A DNA stretch of 64,000 nt from Staphylococcus warneri (GCF_900636385.1 NZ_LR134269.1:1302001-1366000); one strand, 5' to 3'. Counted from the first letter of the stretch, positions 1 through 11,138 are shown. Numbers and translations are program-made. The notes: generated from the letters alone by a model not told the origin.

Positions 1-2
1 TG

Positions 3-389
3 GTTGCCAATTATGATGCTATTGAAGCAATCATATGTGGTATAGGCATTAATATGAATCATGATCCGTCTGATTTTGATGAAGAGATTCAACATAGCGC
101 AACCAGTATACGTATTCATGCTGAAAACGACTTTAATAGATATGAATTTCTAGATGTATTAACACAAAATATTGAACGCCGCTATCAACAATTTTTAACT
201 GTTCCATTTGAAGAGATTAGAGAAGAGTATATTGATGCAACAAATATGTGGAATAAACAATTACGTTTTACTGAAAATGATAAACAATTTATTGGTGAAG
301 CGATAGATATTGATCATGATGGATTTTTAATGGTAAAAGATGATGAAGGGCAACTTAGAAGGTTAATCAGTGCAGATATAGAATTATAA
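3..389 (+). CDS. birA: BirA, biotin ligase/biotin repressor, C-terminal part (5' end outside window)
   Basis: The reading frame is already open at base 3, so this is the end of a longer gene; an ATG at 54 is internal. The visible 128 residues include a GIGIN stretch just before the internal Met, which fits the end of the biotin protein ligase catalytic core, followed by a small C-terminal domain. The family attaches biotin to acetyl-CoA and pyruvate carboxylase and, in Firmicutes with an N-terminal helix-turn-helix, represses biotin synthesis and transport genes. That DNA-binding part would lie upstream of the window. The stop is 24 bases before dinG, the usual staphylococcal neighbour, so the two are probably co-transcribed. 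Confidence 0.85.
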   Translation, partial: VANYDAIEAIICGIGINMNHDPSDFDEEIQHSATSIRIHAENDFNRYEFLDVLTQNIERRYQQFLTVPFEEIREEYIDATNMWNKQLRFTENDKQFIGEAIDIDHDGFLMVKDDEGQLRRLISADIEL

Positions 390-413
390 CAAAGTTAACT
401 AGGAGAGATAGCT

Positions 414-3122
414 ATGGGAATAGCAACATATGCAGTTGTTGATTTGGAAACAACAGGTAATCAACTAGATTATGATGATATTATCCAAATCGGCATTACA
501 TTCGTTCGACAAAATAAAATAATAGGCACGTATCATTCAATGATTCGAACTGATTTGGATATACCACCGTTTATTCAAGCACTCACTTCTATAGAAGAGA
601 CAATGCTAGAACAAGCGCCGTATTTCAAAGAGATTGCCCAAGATATCTATCAACAATTGCAAGATTGTGTATTTGTTGCACATAATGTCGCATTTGATTT
701 GAACTTCATTAAAAAAGCGTTTAAAAATTGTAATATCAAATACCGTCCAAAACGTGTGATGGATACGTTAGAGCTATTTAAAATTGCATTCCCAACAGAT
801 AAAAGCTATCAGCTTAGTGAATTAGCTGAGGCACATGATATTCCTTTAAACAATGCACATAGAGCCGATGAAGATGCGACTACAACAGCACATTTGATGA
901 TAAAAGCCTTTGAAAAGTTCGAACAATTGCCATTAGATACCTTAAAACAATTGTATTATTTAAGTAAGGACTTAAAATATGATTTATATCACATTTTATT
1001 TGAAATGGTACGCCAACATGATAACGCTACGTTAGATAGTCAATATGGCCAATTCGAACAAATCATCTATAAAAAGCAGGTTGATCTAAAAGGACCAGTT
1101 ACAGAATTTAATGGAACGCTAAAAACACTATATAAAAAAGCAACAAAACAATTAGGCTTAACCTATCGACCACAACAACTTTATTTGTCAGAAATCATAT
1201 TAGAACAACTCATGCATAGTGAAAAAGCGATGATTGAAGCACCGCTTGGAAGTGGAAAGTCATTAGCATATCTATTAGCGGCGTTAATGTATAATATCGA
1301 AACTGGTAGACATGTAATGATTTCAACTAATACCAAATTGTTACAAAGTCAATTATTAGAAAAAGATATTCCAGCACTTAATCAAGCACTTGATTTTAAA
1401 GTCAATGCAACATTAATTAAAAGCAAAAATGACTATATCTCTTTAGGACTAATCAGCCAAATCTTAAAAGAAGAAACAAATAATTACGAAGTTAGCATTC
1501 TTAAAATGCAATTATTAATATGGATAACAGAAACACACACAGGTGATATTCAAGAATTGAATTTAAAAGGCGGACAGAAAATGTATTTCGATCAGAAGAT
1601 TGAGACTTATGTGCCAGTCCGTCATGATATCCATTACTATAATTATCTCAAACGTAATGCGCAAAATATCCAAATAGGTATTACCAATCATGCACATCTA
1701 ATTCATTCGGATGCTGAAAATTCTATTTATCAAATGTTTGATGATTGTATTATTGATGAAGCACATCGATTACCAGATTATGCACTTAATCAAGTAACCA
1801 ATGAGTTAAATTATGCAGATATTAAATATCAGTTAGGTTTGATAGGTAAAAACGAAAATGAAAAACTTTTAAAAGCCATCGATCATTTAGAACAACAACG
1901 TATTTTAGAGAAACTAGACATTGCACCTATCGATGTTTTTGGTTTGAAATCTAATATTAATGACATACATGAACTCAATGAGCATTTATTTGACGATATA
2001 TATGACATTATTCAAAACTCAGACGTGTATGATGATGATATTCATAAATATCATTATGTTTATGAATTTGAAAATGACCCAATTCTGAAGGACTTACATC
2101 TTTTAATAAACAAACTTAATAAAACATTAGAAGTCTTTAATGGAATGAGTCATAAGACGATTAAAACCATGCGTAAACAACTACTATATCTAAAAGAATG
2201 CTTTAGACAAATTGAACAAAGTCTAAAAAATCAACATACAAGCTTTATATCAATTAAAAATTTAAGTCAGAAGTCTACAATTCGTTTATTTGTTAAAGAT
2301 TATGCTGTTAAAGATATTTTGACACAACAGGTTTTAGACAAATTTAATGCTTTAACCTTTATATCAGGTACATTAACATTTAATCATTCATTCGATTCCT
2401 TTAAAAACTGGTTCAATAAGGATGTACAATTTAATACGTACGACGTCACTACATCTGTTCAAAACACTAAAAATACAAATGTTTTTATCCCTTCAGATGT
2501 AGCACCATACAATTATAAAAATATTGATGATTATGTCGCATCTATTGTCAATTATGTTATTGAATATACCAATACTACGGAATCTAAATGTCTCATATTA
2601 TTTACCAGCTATAAAATGATGCATATGGTTCAAGACATGTTAAATGAATTACCGGAATTTGAAGATTATGTGATCCTAACACAGCAACAAAACCAAAATT
2701 ACAAGATTGTTCAACAATTTAATCACTTCGATAAATCTATTTTATTGGGCACATCTACGTTCTTTGAAGGGTTTGACTTCCAAGCGAATGGTATCAAATG
2801 TGTCATGATTGCTAAATTGCCATTTATGAATAAAAACAATGCAAAATATTGGCTAATGGATTCAGAGTTTGAATCTACTTTCAAAGATTATGTATTACCT
2901 GATGCTGTTACCCGATTTAGACAAGGATTAGGCCGTTTAATAAGACATGAAAATGATAAAGGCTTAATTGTGTCATTTGATGACCGCTTAGTTAATAGTA
3001 ATTATAAAAGTTTTTTTGAACAAACATTAGAAAATTATCGACAGAAAAAAGGTGATTTGAATCAATTTAGTAAATTATTGAAACAAATCCAAAAGTCAGT
3101 TGATAAAGATATAAGTAAATAA
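414..3122 (+). CDS. dinG: DinG-type 3'-5' exonuclease with helicase-like domain
   Basis: A 902-residue protein with two parts. Residues 1 to about 170 are a DnaQ-like DEDDh exonuclease domain: motif I DLETTG has D10 and E12. The rest is an XPD/DinG-like superfamily 2 helicase core, with a Walker A motif GSGKS around K282 and a DEAH box at residues 448-451. I do not see the four clustered cysteines that bind the iron-sulfur cluster in E. coli DinG. The S. aureus DinG homologue has been reported to act as a 3'-5' exonuclease rather than a helicase, so nuclease activity is the safer prediction. The start has an AGGAGAG ribosome-binding site. It sits between birA and a strong terminator. Confidence 0.93.
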   Translation: MGIATYAVVDLETTGNQLDYDDIIQIGITFVRQNKIIGTYHSMIRTDLDIPPFIQALTSIEETMLEQAPYFKEIAQDIYQQLQDCVFVAHNVAFDLNFIKKAFKNCNIKYRPKRVMDTLELFKIAFPTDKSYQLSELAEAHDIPLNNAHRADEDATTTAHLMIKAFEKFEQLPLDTLKQLYYLSKDLKYDLYHILFEMVRQHDNATLDSQYGQFEQIIYKKQVDLKGPVTEFNGTLKTLYKKATKQLGLTYRPQQLYLSEIILEQLMHSEKAMIEAPLGSGKSLAYLLAALMYNIETGRHVMISTNTKLLQSQLLEKDIPALNQALDFKVNATLIKSKNDYISLGLISQILKEETNNYEVSILKMQLLIWITETHTGDIQELNLKGGQKMYFDQKIETYVPVRHDIHYYNYLKRNAQNIQIGITNHAHLIHSDAENSIYQMFDDCIIDEAHRLPDYALNQVTNELNYADIKYQLGLIGKNENEKLLKAIDHLEQQRILEKLDIAPIDVFGLKSNINDIHELNEHLFDDIYDIIQNSDVYDDDIHKYHYVYEFENDPILKDLHLLINKLNKTLEVFNGMSHKTIKTMRKQLLYLKECFRQIEQSLKNQHTSFISIKNLSQKSTIRLFVKDYAVKDILTQQVLDKFNALTFISGTLTFNHSFDSFKNWFNKDVQFNTYDVTTSVQNTKNTNVFIPSDVAPYNYKNIDDYVASIVNYVIEYTNTTESKCLILFTSYKMMHMVQDMLNELPEFEDYVILTQQQNQNYKIVQQFNHFDKSILLGTSTFFEGFDFQANGIKCVMIAKLPFMNKNNAKYWLMDSEFESTFKDYVLPDAVTRFRQGLGRLIRHENDKGLIVSFDDRLVNSNYKSFFEQTLENYRQKKGDLNQFSKLLKQIQKSVDKDISK

Positions 3123-3123
3123 T

Positions 3124-3165
3124 AAAAGTGGTAATCACGATTCAACGTGATTACCACTTTTAAAT
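3124..3165 (+). terminator. Intrinsic terminator after dinG
   Basis: A perfect 16-bp inverted repeat (3124-3139 and 3146-3161) around a 6-base loop, just after the dinG stop. It separates the birA-dinG unit from asnS. The downstream T run is short (four T within the arm), but the stem is very stable. Confidence 0.85.
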
Positions 3166-3287
3166 TCATATCATATTTAAATCGTGAGTATATGCACATA
3201 CTTTTAATTCAAGTTCTAGAAGTTAACTACATATTTTGTTAAAATAAACAGGTATTGAAAAAAAGATAAAAAAATAGGAGACTAGTT

Positions 3288-4580
3288 ATGAAAACAACGA
3301 TTAAACAAGCAAAACAACATCTTAACCAAGAAGTGACAATCGGTGCTTGGTTAACTAACAAACGTTCTAGTGGTAAAATTGCGTTTTTACAATTACGTGA
3401 TGGAACTGGATTTATGCAAGGTGTCGTAGTTAAATCTGAAGTAGACGAAGACGTTTTTAACTTATCTAAAGAGATTACACAAGAGTCTTCTTTATATGTA
3501 ACAGGTACGATCACAGAGGATAATCGTTCAGACTTAGGTTATGAAATGCAAGTTAAATCGATTGAAGTCATTCATGAAGCACATGATTATCCAATCACAC
3601 CAAAGAATCATGGTACAGAGTTCTTAATGGATCATCGTCACTTATGGTTACGTTCTAAAAAGCAACATGCAGTGATGAAAATTAGAAATGAAATCATTAG
3701 AGCAACATATGAATTCTTTAATGAAAATGGTTTTACAAAAATTGATCCACCTATTTTAACAGCGAGTGCACCAGAAGGTACAAGTGAATTATTCCATACA
3801 AAATATTTTGATGAAGATGCCTTCTTATCACAAAGTGGACAATTATATATGGAAGCTGCAGCAATGGCACATGGCCGTGTATTTTCATTTGGACCGACAT
3901 TCCGAGCTGAAAAATCAAAAACAAGACGTCATTTAATTGAATTCTGGATGATTGAACCAGAAATGGCGTTTACTGAACATGCAGAAAGCTTAGAAGTACA
4001 AGAACAATATGTAGCACATGTTGTTCAATCAGTTCTAAAAAATTGTCAATTAGAGCTTAAAGCATTAGATCGTGACACTTCTAAATTAGAAAAAGTAGCA
4101 GCACCATTCCCAAGAATTACGTATGATGATGCTGTTAAGTTTTTAAAAGAAGAAGGTTTCGACGACATAGAGTGGGGCGAAGATTTCGGAGCACCACATG
4201 AAACAGCCATCGCAAATCATTATGATTTACCAGTATTTATTACAAATTATCCAACTAAAATTAAGCCGTTCTATATGCAACCAAATCCAGATAATGAAGA
4301 TACTGTATTATGTGCTGATTTAATCGCACCTGAAGGTTACGGTGAAATTATTGGTGGTTCAGAACGTATTAATGATTTAGAGTTATTAGAACAACGTATT
4401 AATGAACACGAATTAGATCCTGAAGCTTATAGTTATTACCTAGATTTACGTCGCTACGGTAGCGTGCCTCACAGTGGTTTTGGTCTTGGATTAGAACGAA
4501 CTGTTGCTTGGATCTCTGGTGTAGAACACGTGCGAGAAACATCACCATTCCCACGTTTATTAAATCGTTTATACCCATAA
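3288..4580 (+). CDS. asnS: Asparaginyl-tRNA synthetase
   Basis: A 430-residue cytoplasmic class II aminoacyl-tRNA synthetase that charges tRNA-Asn with asparagine. The length equals that of S. aureus AsnS. The N-terminal OB-fold anticodon-binding domain covers about residues 1-100. The catalytic domain shows class II motif 2 around [11 protein letters not shown] and motif 3 with the GFGLGLERT stretch near the C-terminus. It is an independent transcription unit with its own intergenic region and a following terminator. The start is preceded by an AGGAGAC ribosome-binding site. Confidence 0.97.
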   Translation: MKTTIKQAKQHLNQEVTIGAWLTNKRSSGKIAFLQLRDGTGFMQGVVVKSEVDEDVFNLSKEITQESSLYVTGTITEDNRSDLGYEMQVKSIEVIHEAHDYPITPKNHGTEFLMDHRHLWLRSKKQHAVMKIRNEIIRATYEFFNENGFTKIDPPILTASAPEGTSELFHTKYFDEDAFLSQSGQLYMEAAAMAHGRVFSFGPTFRAEKSKTRRHLIEFWMIEPEMAFTEHAESLEVQEQYVAHVVQSVLKNCQLELKALDRDTSKLEKVAAPFPRITYDDAVKFLKEEGFDDIEWGEDFGAPHETAIANHYDLPVFITNYPTKIKPFYMQPNPDNEDTVLCADLIAPEGYGEIIGGSERINDLELLEQRINEHELDPEAYSYYLDLRRYGSVPHSGFGLGLERTVAWISGVEHVRETSPFPRLLNRLYP

Positions 4581-4619
4581 CATTGAATGAATTCAATTTA
4601 GATAGATACTACACTTACT

Positions 4620-4657
4620 AAGCCTGGGACATAGCATCATGTCACAGGCTAGATTTT
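4620..4657 (+). terminator. Intrinsic terminator after asnS
   Basis: An inverted repeat of about 12 bp with one mismatch (about 4620-4631 and 4638-4649), followed by a T-rich run. Its GGGACA core is related to the other long hairpins in this window that carry GAGACA/TGTCTC arms. Confidence 0.75.
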
Positions 4658-4710
4658 TATATTAGTTATAGCTTTTTTTCTTTATTACATATAATGATGG
4701 GAGGGGTAAG

Positions 4711-5397
4711 ATGGATAAATTTCAATTAAAAACAAGACCTGTCGTTATTCGCCGAGAATTGCTTGATCATTACAGTGAATTAGGATTAGATGAACAAGAC
4801 TTAATTATATTAATCAAGCTTATCTATGCATCTGAAACGTCAAACAAGCAACCATCGATTGAATTATTACAAAAAGGGTCTAATATGCAACCACGTGAAG
4901 TAACAGCTGTTATCCAAAATTTAATTCAACGTGAGCTATTAGAATTGAATGTTAATAAAGATGAAGAAGGACGCTTCACTGAATATATGAATTTAGATCC
5001 TTTTTATGAGAAGTTAAGTCAATTACTCAAAAAAGAAACAATAGATACCAATGTACAAAGTGATAAAGAAAAGTTTAAAACTTTATTCCAAATGATTGAG
5101 CAAACGTTTGCGAGACCTTTATCACCATATGAAATTGAAACATTAAATCAATGGATCGACGTTGATCAACACGATATTGATATTATTCAAGCAGCACTAG
5201 ATGAAGCTAATAGTCAGAACAAGTTGAGCTTTAAGTACATGGATCGCATATTATTAAATTGGAAGAAGAATAATGTTAAAACTATCGATGATTCAAAAGA
5301 AATTCGTAAACAATTTAATAAACCTAAGATGAAACATACAGTTAAAAAGGTGCCTAAATTCGATTGGTTAAATGGAGAGAAATCAGATGATAAGTAA
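4711..5397 (+). CDS. dnaD: DnaD, replication initiation/restart protein
   Basis: A 228-residue protein with the DnaD layout: an N-terminal winged-helix oligomerisation domain (about 1-115) and a C-terminal DnaD/DnaB2 domain (about 130-200), then a short basic tail rich in lysine. DnaD is loaded onto origin-bound DnaA or restart sites and recruits DnaB and the DnaI-DnaC helicase loader in low-GC Gram-positives. The start follows a strong GGGAGGGG ribosome-binding site. It overlaps nth by 11 bases, which suggests translational coupling, in the same order as in Bacillus (dnaD-nth-ypoC). Confidence 0.93.
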   Translation: MDKFQLKTRPVVIRRELLDHYSELGLDEQDLIILIKLIYASETSNKQPSIELLQKGSNMQPREVTAVIQNLIQRELLELNVNKDEEGRFTEYMNLDPFYEKLSQLLKKETIDTNVQSDKEKFKTLFQMIEQTFARPLSPYEIETLNQWIDVDQHDIDIIQAALDEANSQNKLSFKYMDRILLNWKKNNVKTIDDSKEIRKQFNKPKMKHTVKKVPKFDWLNGEKSDDK

Positions 5398-6046
5398 GAA
5401 AAAAGCATTAGAAATGATCGATGTCATAGCAGATATGTTCCCAGATGCAGAATGCGAGCTGAGACATGACAATGCATTCGAACTCACAATTGCTGTGCTT
5501 TTATCAGCACAATGTACGGATATATTAGTCAATAAAGTAACTAAATCATTGTTTGCCAAATATAAAACACCCGAAGACTATTTGAATGTCAGTGATGAAG
5601 AATTACAAAGCGATATTAAATCGATAGGCTTATATAGAAATAAAGCTAAAAATATTAAAAAATTATGTCAATCATTATTAGACAAGTTTGATGGTGAAAT
5701 TCCACAAACACATCAAGAATTAGAAAGTCTAGCAGGTGTAGGTCGTAAAACTGCGAATGTTGTAATGAGTGTTGCATTTAATGAGCCTTCACTCGCTGTA
5801 GATACGCATGTAGAACGGGTATCTAAACGATTAGGTATTAATCGTTGGAAAGATAATGTGAGACAAGTAGAAGATAGACTTTGCTCTGTTATACCTAAAG
5901 AACGATGGAACAAAAGTCACCATCAACTCATTTTCTTCGGAAGATATCATTGCTTAGCTCGTAAGCCTAAATGCGATATTTGTCCTTTATTCAATGATTG
6001 CAGAGAAGGTCAGAAACGATATAAAGCAAGTTTGAAAGAAGCGTGA
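5387..6046 (+). CDS. nth: Endonuclease III, DNA glycosylase/AP lyase
   Basis: A 219-residue base-excision repair enzyme that removes oxidised pyrimidines and cuts the abasic site. The helix-hairpin-helix LAGVGRKT carries the catalytic lysine (K121) and D139 lies in the VDTH motif. The C-terminal iron-sulfur loop has the exact spacing C-X6-C-X2-C-X5-C (C189, C196, C199, C205). I chose the ATG at 5387 rather than one at 5372 because GGAGAG sits eight bases upstream of it and the family starts there. Its start lies within the end of dnaD. Confidence 0.94.
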   Translation: MISKKKALEMIDVIADMFPDAECELRHDNAFELTIAVLLSAQCTDILVNKVTKSLFAKYKTPEDYLNVSDEELQSDIKSIGLYRNKAKNIKKLCQSLLDKFDGEIPQTHQELESLAGVGRKTANVVMSVAFNEPSLAVDTHVERVSKRLGINRWKDNVRQVEDRLCSVIPKERWNKSHHQLIFFGRYHCLARKPKCDICPLFNDCREGQKRYKASLKEA

Positions 6047-6051
6047 AATAA

Positions 6052-6378
6052 ATGATTGAAAAACAAGATTTTGAGGATTTAGAACAACAACTTGATACAT
6101 TAGCAAGTCAAAAAAAGTTAAATTCATCAGAAGCTAAACCTTTACTTGATCATTATTTTGAATTGATTATAGATTATTTTAAACAAATTAATGAGATTAG
6201 TGATTTTGACTTAACTTTATTAGATAACTATCCAGTCGTGCCAATGAACTTTTCAGAGCGTTATCAATATATGCAAGCTCGAAAATATCATTTTATGGGA
6301 TATAGACAAATGAAAACATTAAAATCAGAACTCATTAAAATGAATGCCTCATATCAAATTCGAAAAAAGAGAAAATAA
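6052..6378 (+). CDS. ypoC: YpoC-like protein of unknown function
   Basis: A 108-residue, charged, mostly helical protein with no signal peptide, membrane segment or catalytic motif that I can see. The C-terminus is very basic (ends in RKKRK). Its place directly after nth (five bases between stop and start) and before pbp2/recU matches Bacillus ypoC, which also has no known function. It is the last gene of the dnaD-nth-ypoC operon and is followed by a terminator. Confidence 0.8.
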   Translation: MIEKQDFEDLEQQLDTLASQKKLNSSEAKPLLDHYFELIIDYFKQINEISDFDLTLLDNYPVVPMNFSERYQYMQARKYHFMGYRQMKTLKSELIKMNASYQIRKKRK

Positions 6379-6399
6379 ATAGTTAGAAATAGTTTATAA

Positions 6400-6443
6400 A
6401 AACTCGCTAATCAGACATATCTGTTATTAGCGAGTTTATTTTT
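6400..6443 (+). terminator. Intrinsic terminator after ypoC
   Basis: A 12-bp inverted repeat (6400-6411 and 6426-6437) followed by a T-rich run, closing the dnaD operon. Confidence 0.85.
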
Positions 6444-6457
6444 GTATACTGGAACAT

Positions 6458-6495
6458 AAAAAAAGCACAAACCTTGTTGTAAGGTTTGTGCTTTT
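6458..6495 (-). terminator. Intrinsic terminator after pbp2
   Basis: A perfect 15-bp stem (6461-6475 and 6481-6495) with a 5-base loop. On the reverse strand it is followed by a T run, and it lies 10 bases past the pbp2 stop. It could also stop leftover forward transcription. Confidence 0.9.
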
Positions 6496-6505
6496 CGTCT
6501 ATGCG

Positions 6506-8755
6506 TTATGATACTTTATTGTTAAATATCGCATTGAAACTAAATAGACGAGTTAAGGCATTGCCACTTTGTTGTTGTGAGCTAGTACCTTGTTGTTGTG
6601 AACTGCCATTTGAACTGTTTGATGAACCATTAGAACCGTTTGTGTTACTACTGTTAGATGATGACGAATCACTGTCGCCATGTGTACTCTTATTAGTAGT
6701 ATCGTTGTCAGGGTGACCACTAACAGATAATGATTCTGGATCGCTACCTTCAACTGAGCTTGGTTTTTCAAAGTCTTTACCATCTCTAGAAGAAATGTCT
6801 GACATAACGTCTTCGAATAGGTATTGTGGATATTCTTGTTCTGAATGTCCAACGAATGAGTTAGTACCGTATTCTTTAACTTTGTTGAAGCCCATCCACA
6901 CTGACATAGTGTATTGAGGTGAGAATCCGTTAATCCAAACGTCTTTGGCTGCATTATCAGGTAAGTTATATTGACTGTAAATTTCAGCACCATAAGTACC
7001 TGTACCTGTTTTAGCACCCATGTTAACGCCAGATACACCGTGTCCATAAGCAGAACCGTAAGCTTTGAAAGTACCTTTAAGCATTTCAGCTAACATGTAT
7101 GCTGTAGAATCTTTCATTGCTTTATGGCTTGTATGATCATATTCAATCGTATCGCCATCATGAGTGACAACTTTTTGAATTGAATGTGCATTGTTATACG
7201 TACCGCCATTAGCAATTGCAGCAAACGCTGATGCTAATTGAGTAGGTGAGAATTCAGATGAAGAACCACCTAATACTTCAGAAGGTCCAATTTTACCATC
7301 GTAATCTAAACCAACTTTAGATGCGAATTTCTTAGGCGCATCATTACCGGCACTTTCTTTTGTTTGTTGCCATGCTTTTAAGGCTGGAATATTGAAACTT
7401 TGACGTAAAGCATCATAGATGTTTACTGTACCATGACTCTTAGTATCATAGTTTCGGAATGTAGATCCGTCGACTTGATATGAAGATTCATCTTGAAGTG
7501 CATGGTTTGTTGCCCAATGCATGTTTTCAATAGCTGGACCATAAGCTAAGAATGGTTTTAGTGATGAACCAGTAGGGTGAGCATCTGTAGCTTGGTTTCT
7601 GTCAACAACGTCTTTATAATTACGTCCACCAGAAATGGCTACTAAACCACCAGTTTTACTATCTAAGATAGTTGCACCAACTTGTTGGTCATCATTTTTG
7701 TAGAAGCTACCATTATTAATCTTATCTTGAAGCGTTTGTTGAACGTCTTTATCCATATTAGTATAGATTTTGATACCGCTTTGAAGAACGTTACCTAAGT
7801 TTTCATCTTTGAAGTGTTTGTTATTCATTAATTCTGATTTAACAAAGTTCACATAAGATGCTAATTCAGGATCTTTTTCTTCAGTCGTATTTTGACGTTC
7901 TTTATCAGTTCTTTGAACTAAATTAGCTTTAAGATCGATTTTCTTAGCTTTTGCATATTCTTTGTCGCTAATTCTGTGATGCATATGCATTAAGTATAGC
8001 ACTGTATCTTTACGACTCTCAGCTTCTTTAGGATGATCATAAATATTATAATTATTAGGTACTTGTGGTAAACCAGCTAAGTAAGCTTCTTCAGCTAAGT
8101 TTAAGTCTTTAAGGTCTTTATTAAAGTAGTACTTAGCAGCCGCTTTAACACCAGTTACACCATCAGAGTAGTAAATCTTATTCAAGTAAACTTGGAAGAT
8201 TTCATCTTTACTATACTCTTGCTCTAATCGGTAAGAAAGGTAAGCTTCTTGCGCTTTACGACCGATAGATTTTTGTTGAGACAAGAATGCATCTTTAACA
8301 ACTTGTTGCGTTAAAGTTGAAGCACCTTGTGCACCAAATCCACCAGTTAAGTTTTTCCCAACTGCACCGAACAGACGTTTATAGTCTAAAGCACCGTGAT
8401 CATAGAAGCGATTATCTTCAGTAGCTAATACGGCATCTTTCATACCTTGAGGTACATCTTTGAGATTGACATGTTCATGACGTTGACCATAATCTAACGT
8501 CTTGACTAAGTCACCATTTTTATCATAAATCTTAGCAGGAATTGGATCCTCTAACTTAGATTCTGTAAAAGCAGGTGCTTTCCATGCATAATATGCAAAT
8601 AGTAAGATACCGAGCAACAATAGAACAATAAAGGCAATAAACATAAAGCCAATAATCTTAATAATCGTTCTCTTCACATTTCTATTCTTTTTTTCGTCGG
8701 ACTTCCCATTATTGCCATTATTTTTAGGCTGAGAAGACCCTTTGTTTTCCGTCAT
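6506..8755 (-). CDS. pbp2: Penicillin-binding protein 2, bifunctional transglycosylase/transpeptidase
   Basis: A 749-residue class A PBP that polymerises and cross-links peptidoglycan at the septum. The order is: charged N-terminus, one membrane anchor (about 30-56), a GT51 transglycosylase domain (catalytic E113 in the ATEDNRF motif), then a transpeptidase domain with SSLK (catalytic S397), SFN as the SxN motif and KTGT (K582). The C-terminal 100 or so residues become a low-complexity Ser/Asn/Gly/Gln tail. S. aureus Pbp2 is about 20 residues shorter, and the tail probably accounts for the difference. The start overlaps the recU stop by four bases (ATGA), so the two are translationally coupled. 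Confidence 0.96.
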   Translation of the reverse strand: MTENKGSSQPKNNGNNGKSDEKKNRNVKRTIIKIIGFMFIAFIVLLLLGILLFAYYAWKAPAFTESKLEDPIPAKIYDKNGDLVKTLDYGQRHEHVNLKDVPQGMKDAVLATEDNRFYDHGALDYKRLFGAVGKNLTGGFGAQGASTLTQQVVKDAFLSQQKSIGRKAQEAYLSYRLEQEYSKDEIFQVYLNKIYYSDGVTGVKAAAKYYFNKDLKDLNLAEEAYLAGLPQVPNNYNIYDHPKEAESRKDTVLYLMHMHHRISDKEYAKAKKIDLKANLVQRTDKERQNTTEEKDPELASYVNFVKSELMNNKHFKDENLGNVLQSGIKIYTNMDKDVQQTLQDKINNGSFYKNDDQQVGATILDSKTGGLVAISGGRNYKDVVDRNQATDAHPTGSSLKPFLAYGPAIENMHWATNHALQDESSYQVDGSTFRNYDTKSHGTVNIYDALRQSFNIPALKAWQQTKESAGNDAPKKFASKVGLDYDGKIGPSEVLGGSSSEFSPTQLASAFAAIANGGTYNNAHSIQKVVTHDGDTIEYDHTSHKAMKDSTAYMLAEMLKGTFKAYGSAYGHGVSGVNMGAKTGTGTYGAEIYSQYNLPDNAAKDVWINGFSPQYTMSVWMGFNKVKEYGTNSFVGHSEQEYPQYLFEDVMSDISSRDGKDFEKPSSVEGSDPESLSVSGHPDNDTTNKSTHGDSDSSSSNSSNTNGSNGSSNSSNGSSQQQGTSSQQQSGNALTRLFSFNAIFNNKVS

Positions 8756-9378
8756 ACGCGGTCCTCACTTTCATCTAATATCAACTTATCAACTGCTTTG
8801 AGGTAATTCAATCTAGGTTGATACTGATAAGGAATATGGTAACCATTTTTTCGTATTTCATCAACTGTTATTGATTTTTTAATATCCTTTTGATATCTAT
8901 TCCAAAAGAATTCAAATTTAGAATAAGGTAATAGATATACTTCATCAAGTGATTTAAATCTTATCATTAAAAAAACAATACCGTGTTGTTGGTATGTGTT
9001 TCTCATATGATCCACTTGATGATCATGAATATTATTCAAAGGGAAGGATGTTTTATTCTTCGTTTCCTTTGCTTCAAAATCAATATAATAGCCATTATAG
9101 ACACCATTATAATCAGTTGTTGAAGGCGTACGAAAATAAGCTTCATTTATCACAGCTTTACTCCGTTTGGGATAATGAACATTCACTATCTGAACAGGAG
9201 TAGGTTTCTTGTGAATGACTGCGATGCCACGTTTTAAATAAAAAGCATTAGAATGCTCAATATCTTTTTCAAGTGACATACCTCGTCCGCCATACTCAAT
9301 ACTACTTGAATTTGACGTCGATTTGCGTCCGTCCAAAGACTTATTTTCTTTGTATGGTTGACCATTAGGATAATTCAT
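8752..9378 (-). CDS. recU: RecU, Holliday junction resolvase
   Basis: A 208-residue endonuclease that resolves Holliday junctions during recombinational repair and chromosome segregation. The nuclease core has the D-x-E-x-K pattern in YIDFEAKE, and the N-terminus has the family sequence [10 protein letters not shown] longer frame opens at 9444, but I place the start at the ATG at 9378: the protein then begins MNYPNG as in other staphylococci, a GGTGA ribosome-binding site precedes it, and the likely promoter (9416-9444) lies inside the longer frame. It is the first gene of the recU-pbp2 operon. Confidence 0.94.
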   Translation of the reverse strand: MNYPNGQPYKENKSLDGRKSTSNSSSIEYGGRGMSLEKDIEHSNAFYLKRGIAVIHKKPTPVQIVNVHYPKRSKAVINEAYFRTPSTTDYNGVYNGYYIDFEAKETKNKTSFPLNNIHDHQVDHMRNTYQQHGIVFLMIRFKSLDEVYLLPYSKFEFFWNRYQKDIKKSITVDEIRKNGYHIPYQYQPRLNYLKAVDKLILDESEDRV

Positions 9379-9415
9379 ATATTTCACCACACAAGCTTGG
9401 TAGTAAACTGCAATT

Positions 9416-9444
9416 ATTATACACAACAATTTACGATTTACCAA
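9416..9444 (-). promoter_or_regulatory. Likely promoter of recU-pbp2
   Basis: On the reverse strand TTGGTA (9439-9444) and TATAAT (9416-9421) are separated by 17 bases. Transcription would begin near 9409, about 30 bases before the chosen recU start. Confidence 0.7.
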
Positions 9445-9718
9445 ACTTTTATAAAATTAATGTATATTTAACTAACCAAAAATACATCAAACCTTATTTT
9501 AACGTGCTTTCATCAAATAAACAATAAAAACAATCACATTTATCTTCACGTATATATACTATTTTTCTACCATTTTAATGATGTGACATTAATGAGTTAA
9601 TGCGAAAAACATAAAAAAATATATTTTGATAGTATATTATGTCTAGTACTTATTGTATAACCCTATGTATGACGCTTTAAAAACATTATGGTAAATTAGT
9701 AATGTAGGAGGCAATTGA
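9445..9718. other. Divergent intergenic region between recU and yppE
   Basis: About 270 very AT-rich bases beyond the recU promoter. A TTGATA at 9626-9631 could be the -35 element of the forward yppE operon, but I see no well-spaced -10. A strong AGGAGG ribosome-binding site lies just before 9719. I find no ORF, RNA structure or terminator here. Confidence 0.4.
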
Positions 9719-10051
9719 ATGCTAGATACTATTCGACAGTTAATAGAAGAAGTCAATTATATGAATGACACTTACGAACAAGTTAGAAAACATGACGAAG
9801 ATAAAGACTTCCACAAAGTAGTTGAACCTTATGTCCGTCATATAGATTCTCAATTAAAACAATTAAAAACATATGAACAATCACTGATTGATACGACTTA
9901 TATGAATAAACCAAAACTAGATTTATTAATTAAAAATATTGAAGAACTTTCCGTTGAATGCCATTTTAAACGAACAAGTAGAAAACTTTTCACTGAAAAA
10001 ATAAAAGCGGTACAATATGATTTGAACAATATTTTAAATAAACATGTTTAA
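9719..10051 (+). CDS. yppE: YppE-like DUF1798 protein
   Basis: A 110-residue, acidic-basic, probably all-helical cytoplasmic protein. No catalytic motif, signal peptide or membrane segment is visible. Length, composition and position (between recU and ypsA) match the DUF1798/YppE family, whose role is unknown. The start follows AGGAGG. It is 11 bases upstream of ypsA and so is the first gene of the yppE-ypsA-gpsB unit. Confidence 0.8.
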   Translation: MLDTIRQLIEEVNYMNDTYEQVRKHDEDKDFHKVVEPYVRHIDSQLKQLKTYEQSLIDTTYMNKPKLDLLIKNIEELSVECHFKRTSRKLFTEKIKAVQYDLNNILNKHV

Positions 10052-10062
10052 AGAGGGAAATT

Positions 10063-10629
10063 ATGGTTAAAACTGTTTATATCACAGGGTATAAATCTTA
10101 TGAATTAAATATTTTTAAAGATGATGCACCTGAAGTTTACTATTTAAAAGAATTTATTAAACATAAAATTGAACAATTATTAGATGAAGGATTAGAATGG
10201 GTTTTAATTCAAGGTCAGATGGGAATTGAATTATGGTCAGCAGAAGTTGTGATTGAATTAAAAGAAACATATCCTGAGCTTAAACTAGGTGTTATTACAC
10301 CCTTTGAAGGTCATACAACAAAATGGAACGAACAAAATCAAACGAAATACATAAATATTATTAATCATGCAGATTTCATAGAAAGTGTATTTCATTCAGA
10401 GTATCAAGGACCATTCCAATTCAAACAAGCTGACCAATTTATGTTAGACCATACTGATCAAACTTTATTAATATATGATGAGGAACAAGAGGCTAGCCCT
10501 AAATTCTTCAAATCGATGTTAGTTGATTTTATGGAAAAAACAAACTATACTTGTGATATTGTGACGTTTGATGAACTCACTGAATTCATCAACGACTTGC
10601 AGTGGTCTCAAGATCAAAGTTTCGAATGA
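10063..10629 (+). CDS. ypsA: YpsA, DUF1273/SLOG-family protein
   Basis: A 188-residue protein with the Rossmann-like pattern of the YpsA/DUF1273 family: the N-terminal [14 protein letters not shown] strand-loop, and a conserved glycine stretch around [12 protein letters not shown]. The SLOG superfamily binds nucleotides or nucleotide-derived ligands. In Bacillus and Staphylococcus, YpsA has been linked to cell-division control, in keeping with its neighbour gpsB 10 bases downstream. No membrane segment is visible. Confidence 0.87.
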   Translation: MVKTVYITGYKSYELNIFKDDAPEVYYLKEFIKHKIEQLLDEGLEWVLIQGQMGIELWSAEVVIELKETYPELKLGVITPFEGHTTKWNEQNQTKYINIINHADFIESVFHSEYQGPFQFKQADQFMLDHTDQTLLIYDEEQEASPKFFKSMLVDFMEKTNYTCDIVTFDELTEFINDLQWSQDQSFE

Positions 10630-10639
10630 GGTGGAAAAA

Positions 10640-10981
10640 ATGTCAGATGTTTCATTAAAATTATCAGCGAAAGATATTTATGAAAAAGATTTTGAAAAAA
10701 CTATGGCTCGTGGCTATAGAAGAGAAGAAGTAGATGCTTTTTTAGATGATATTATTACAGATTATCAAAAAATGGCAGACATGAATAACGAAGTTGTAAA
10801 ACTTTCAGAAGAAAACCACAAACTGAAAAAAGAACTTGAAGAATTAAGATTACGCGTAGCGACAACTAGACCACAAGAGAATAAAAACTTTTCTTCAAAT
10901 GGTTCTAACAATGCATCATCAAATAATGTTGATATTTTAAAACGTATTTCTAATTTAGAAAAAGCAGTATTTGGGAAATAA
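10640..10981 (+). CDS. gpsB: GpsB, cell division/cell wall synthesis coordinator
   Basis: A 113-residue DivIVA-like coiled-coil protein. The N-terminal lipid/PBP-binding domain has the family sequence [14 protein letters not shown] (about residues 26-39), followed by a coiled coil (about 40-75), a Ser/Asn-rich linker and a short C-terminal helix that mediates oligomerisation. GpsB links FtsZ and penicillin-binding proteins during division. An earlier in-frame ATG (10568) lies inside ypsA; I chose 10640 because GAGGTGG sits just upstream and the family begins MSDVSLKL. Confidence 0.94.
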   Translation: MSDVSLKLSAKDIYEKDFEKTMARGYRREEVDAFLDDIITDYQKMADMNNEVVKLSEENHKLKKELEELRLRVATTRPQENKNFSSNGSNNASSNNVDILKRISNLEKAVFGK

Positions 10982-10987
10982 TAAATG

Positions 10988-11120
10988 AAAAGGTTGAGAC
11001 AATCCGTGTGATATATGCCAATGAGTTATATCGCAAAACTTATAAGTCTTGTGACACATATACTTTTTATTAATGAAGGTGATGTCATCTTACTTGAAAA
11101 AGCTTTGTCTCAACCTTTTT
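10988..11120 (+). terminator. Long-loop inverted repeat/terminator after gpsB
   Basis: A perfect 15-bp inverted repeat (10988-11002 and 11105-11119) encloses about 102 bases and is followed by a T run. The arm AAAGGTTGAGACAA belongs to a family also seen at 13665-13739 and 55193-55355. The right arm also supplies the -35 element of rnpB. Confidence 0.75.
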
Positions 11121-11132
11121 TTATGTTATACT
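11105..11132 (+). promoter_or_regulatory. Likely rnpB promoter nested in the gpsB terminator
   Basis: TTGTCT (11105-11110) and TATACT (11127-11132) are 16 bases apart, placing the start about seven bases later, at 11139, exactly where RNase P RNA pairing begins. Confidence 0.75.
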
Positions 11133-11138
11133 CTCAAA

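Noticed and set aside
9379-9444. Longer RecU starting at 9444
   Set aside because: The extension covers a good promoter (TTGGTA-17-TATAAT), lacks a ribosome-binding site and is absent from the family; the ATG at 9378 is better.
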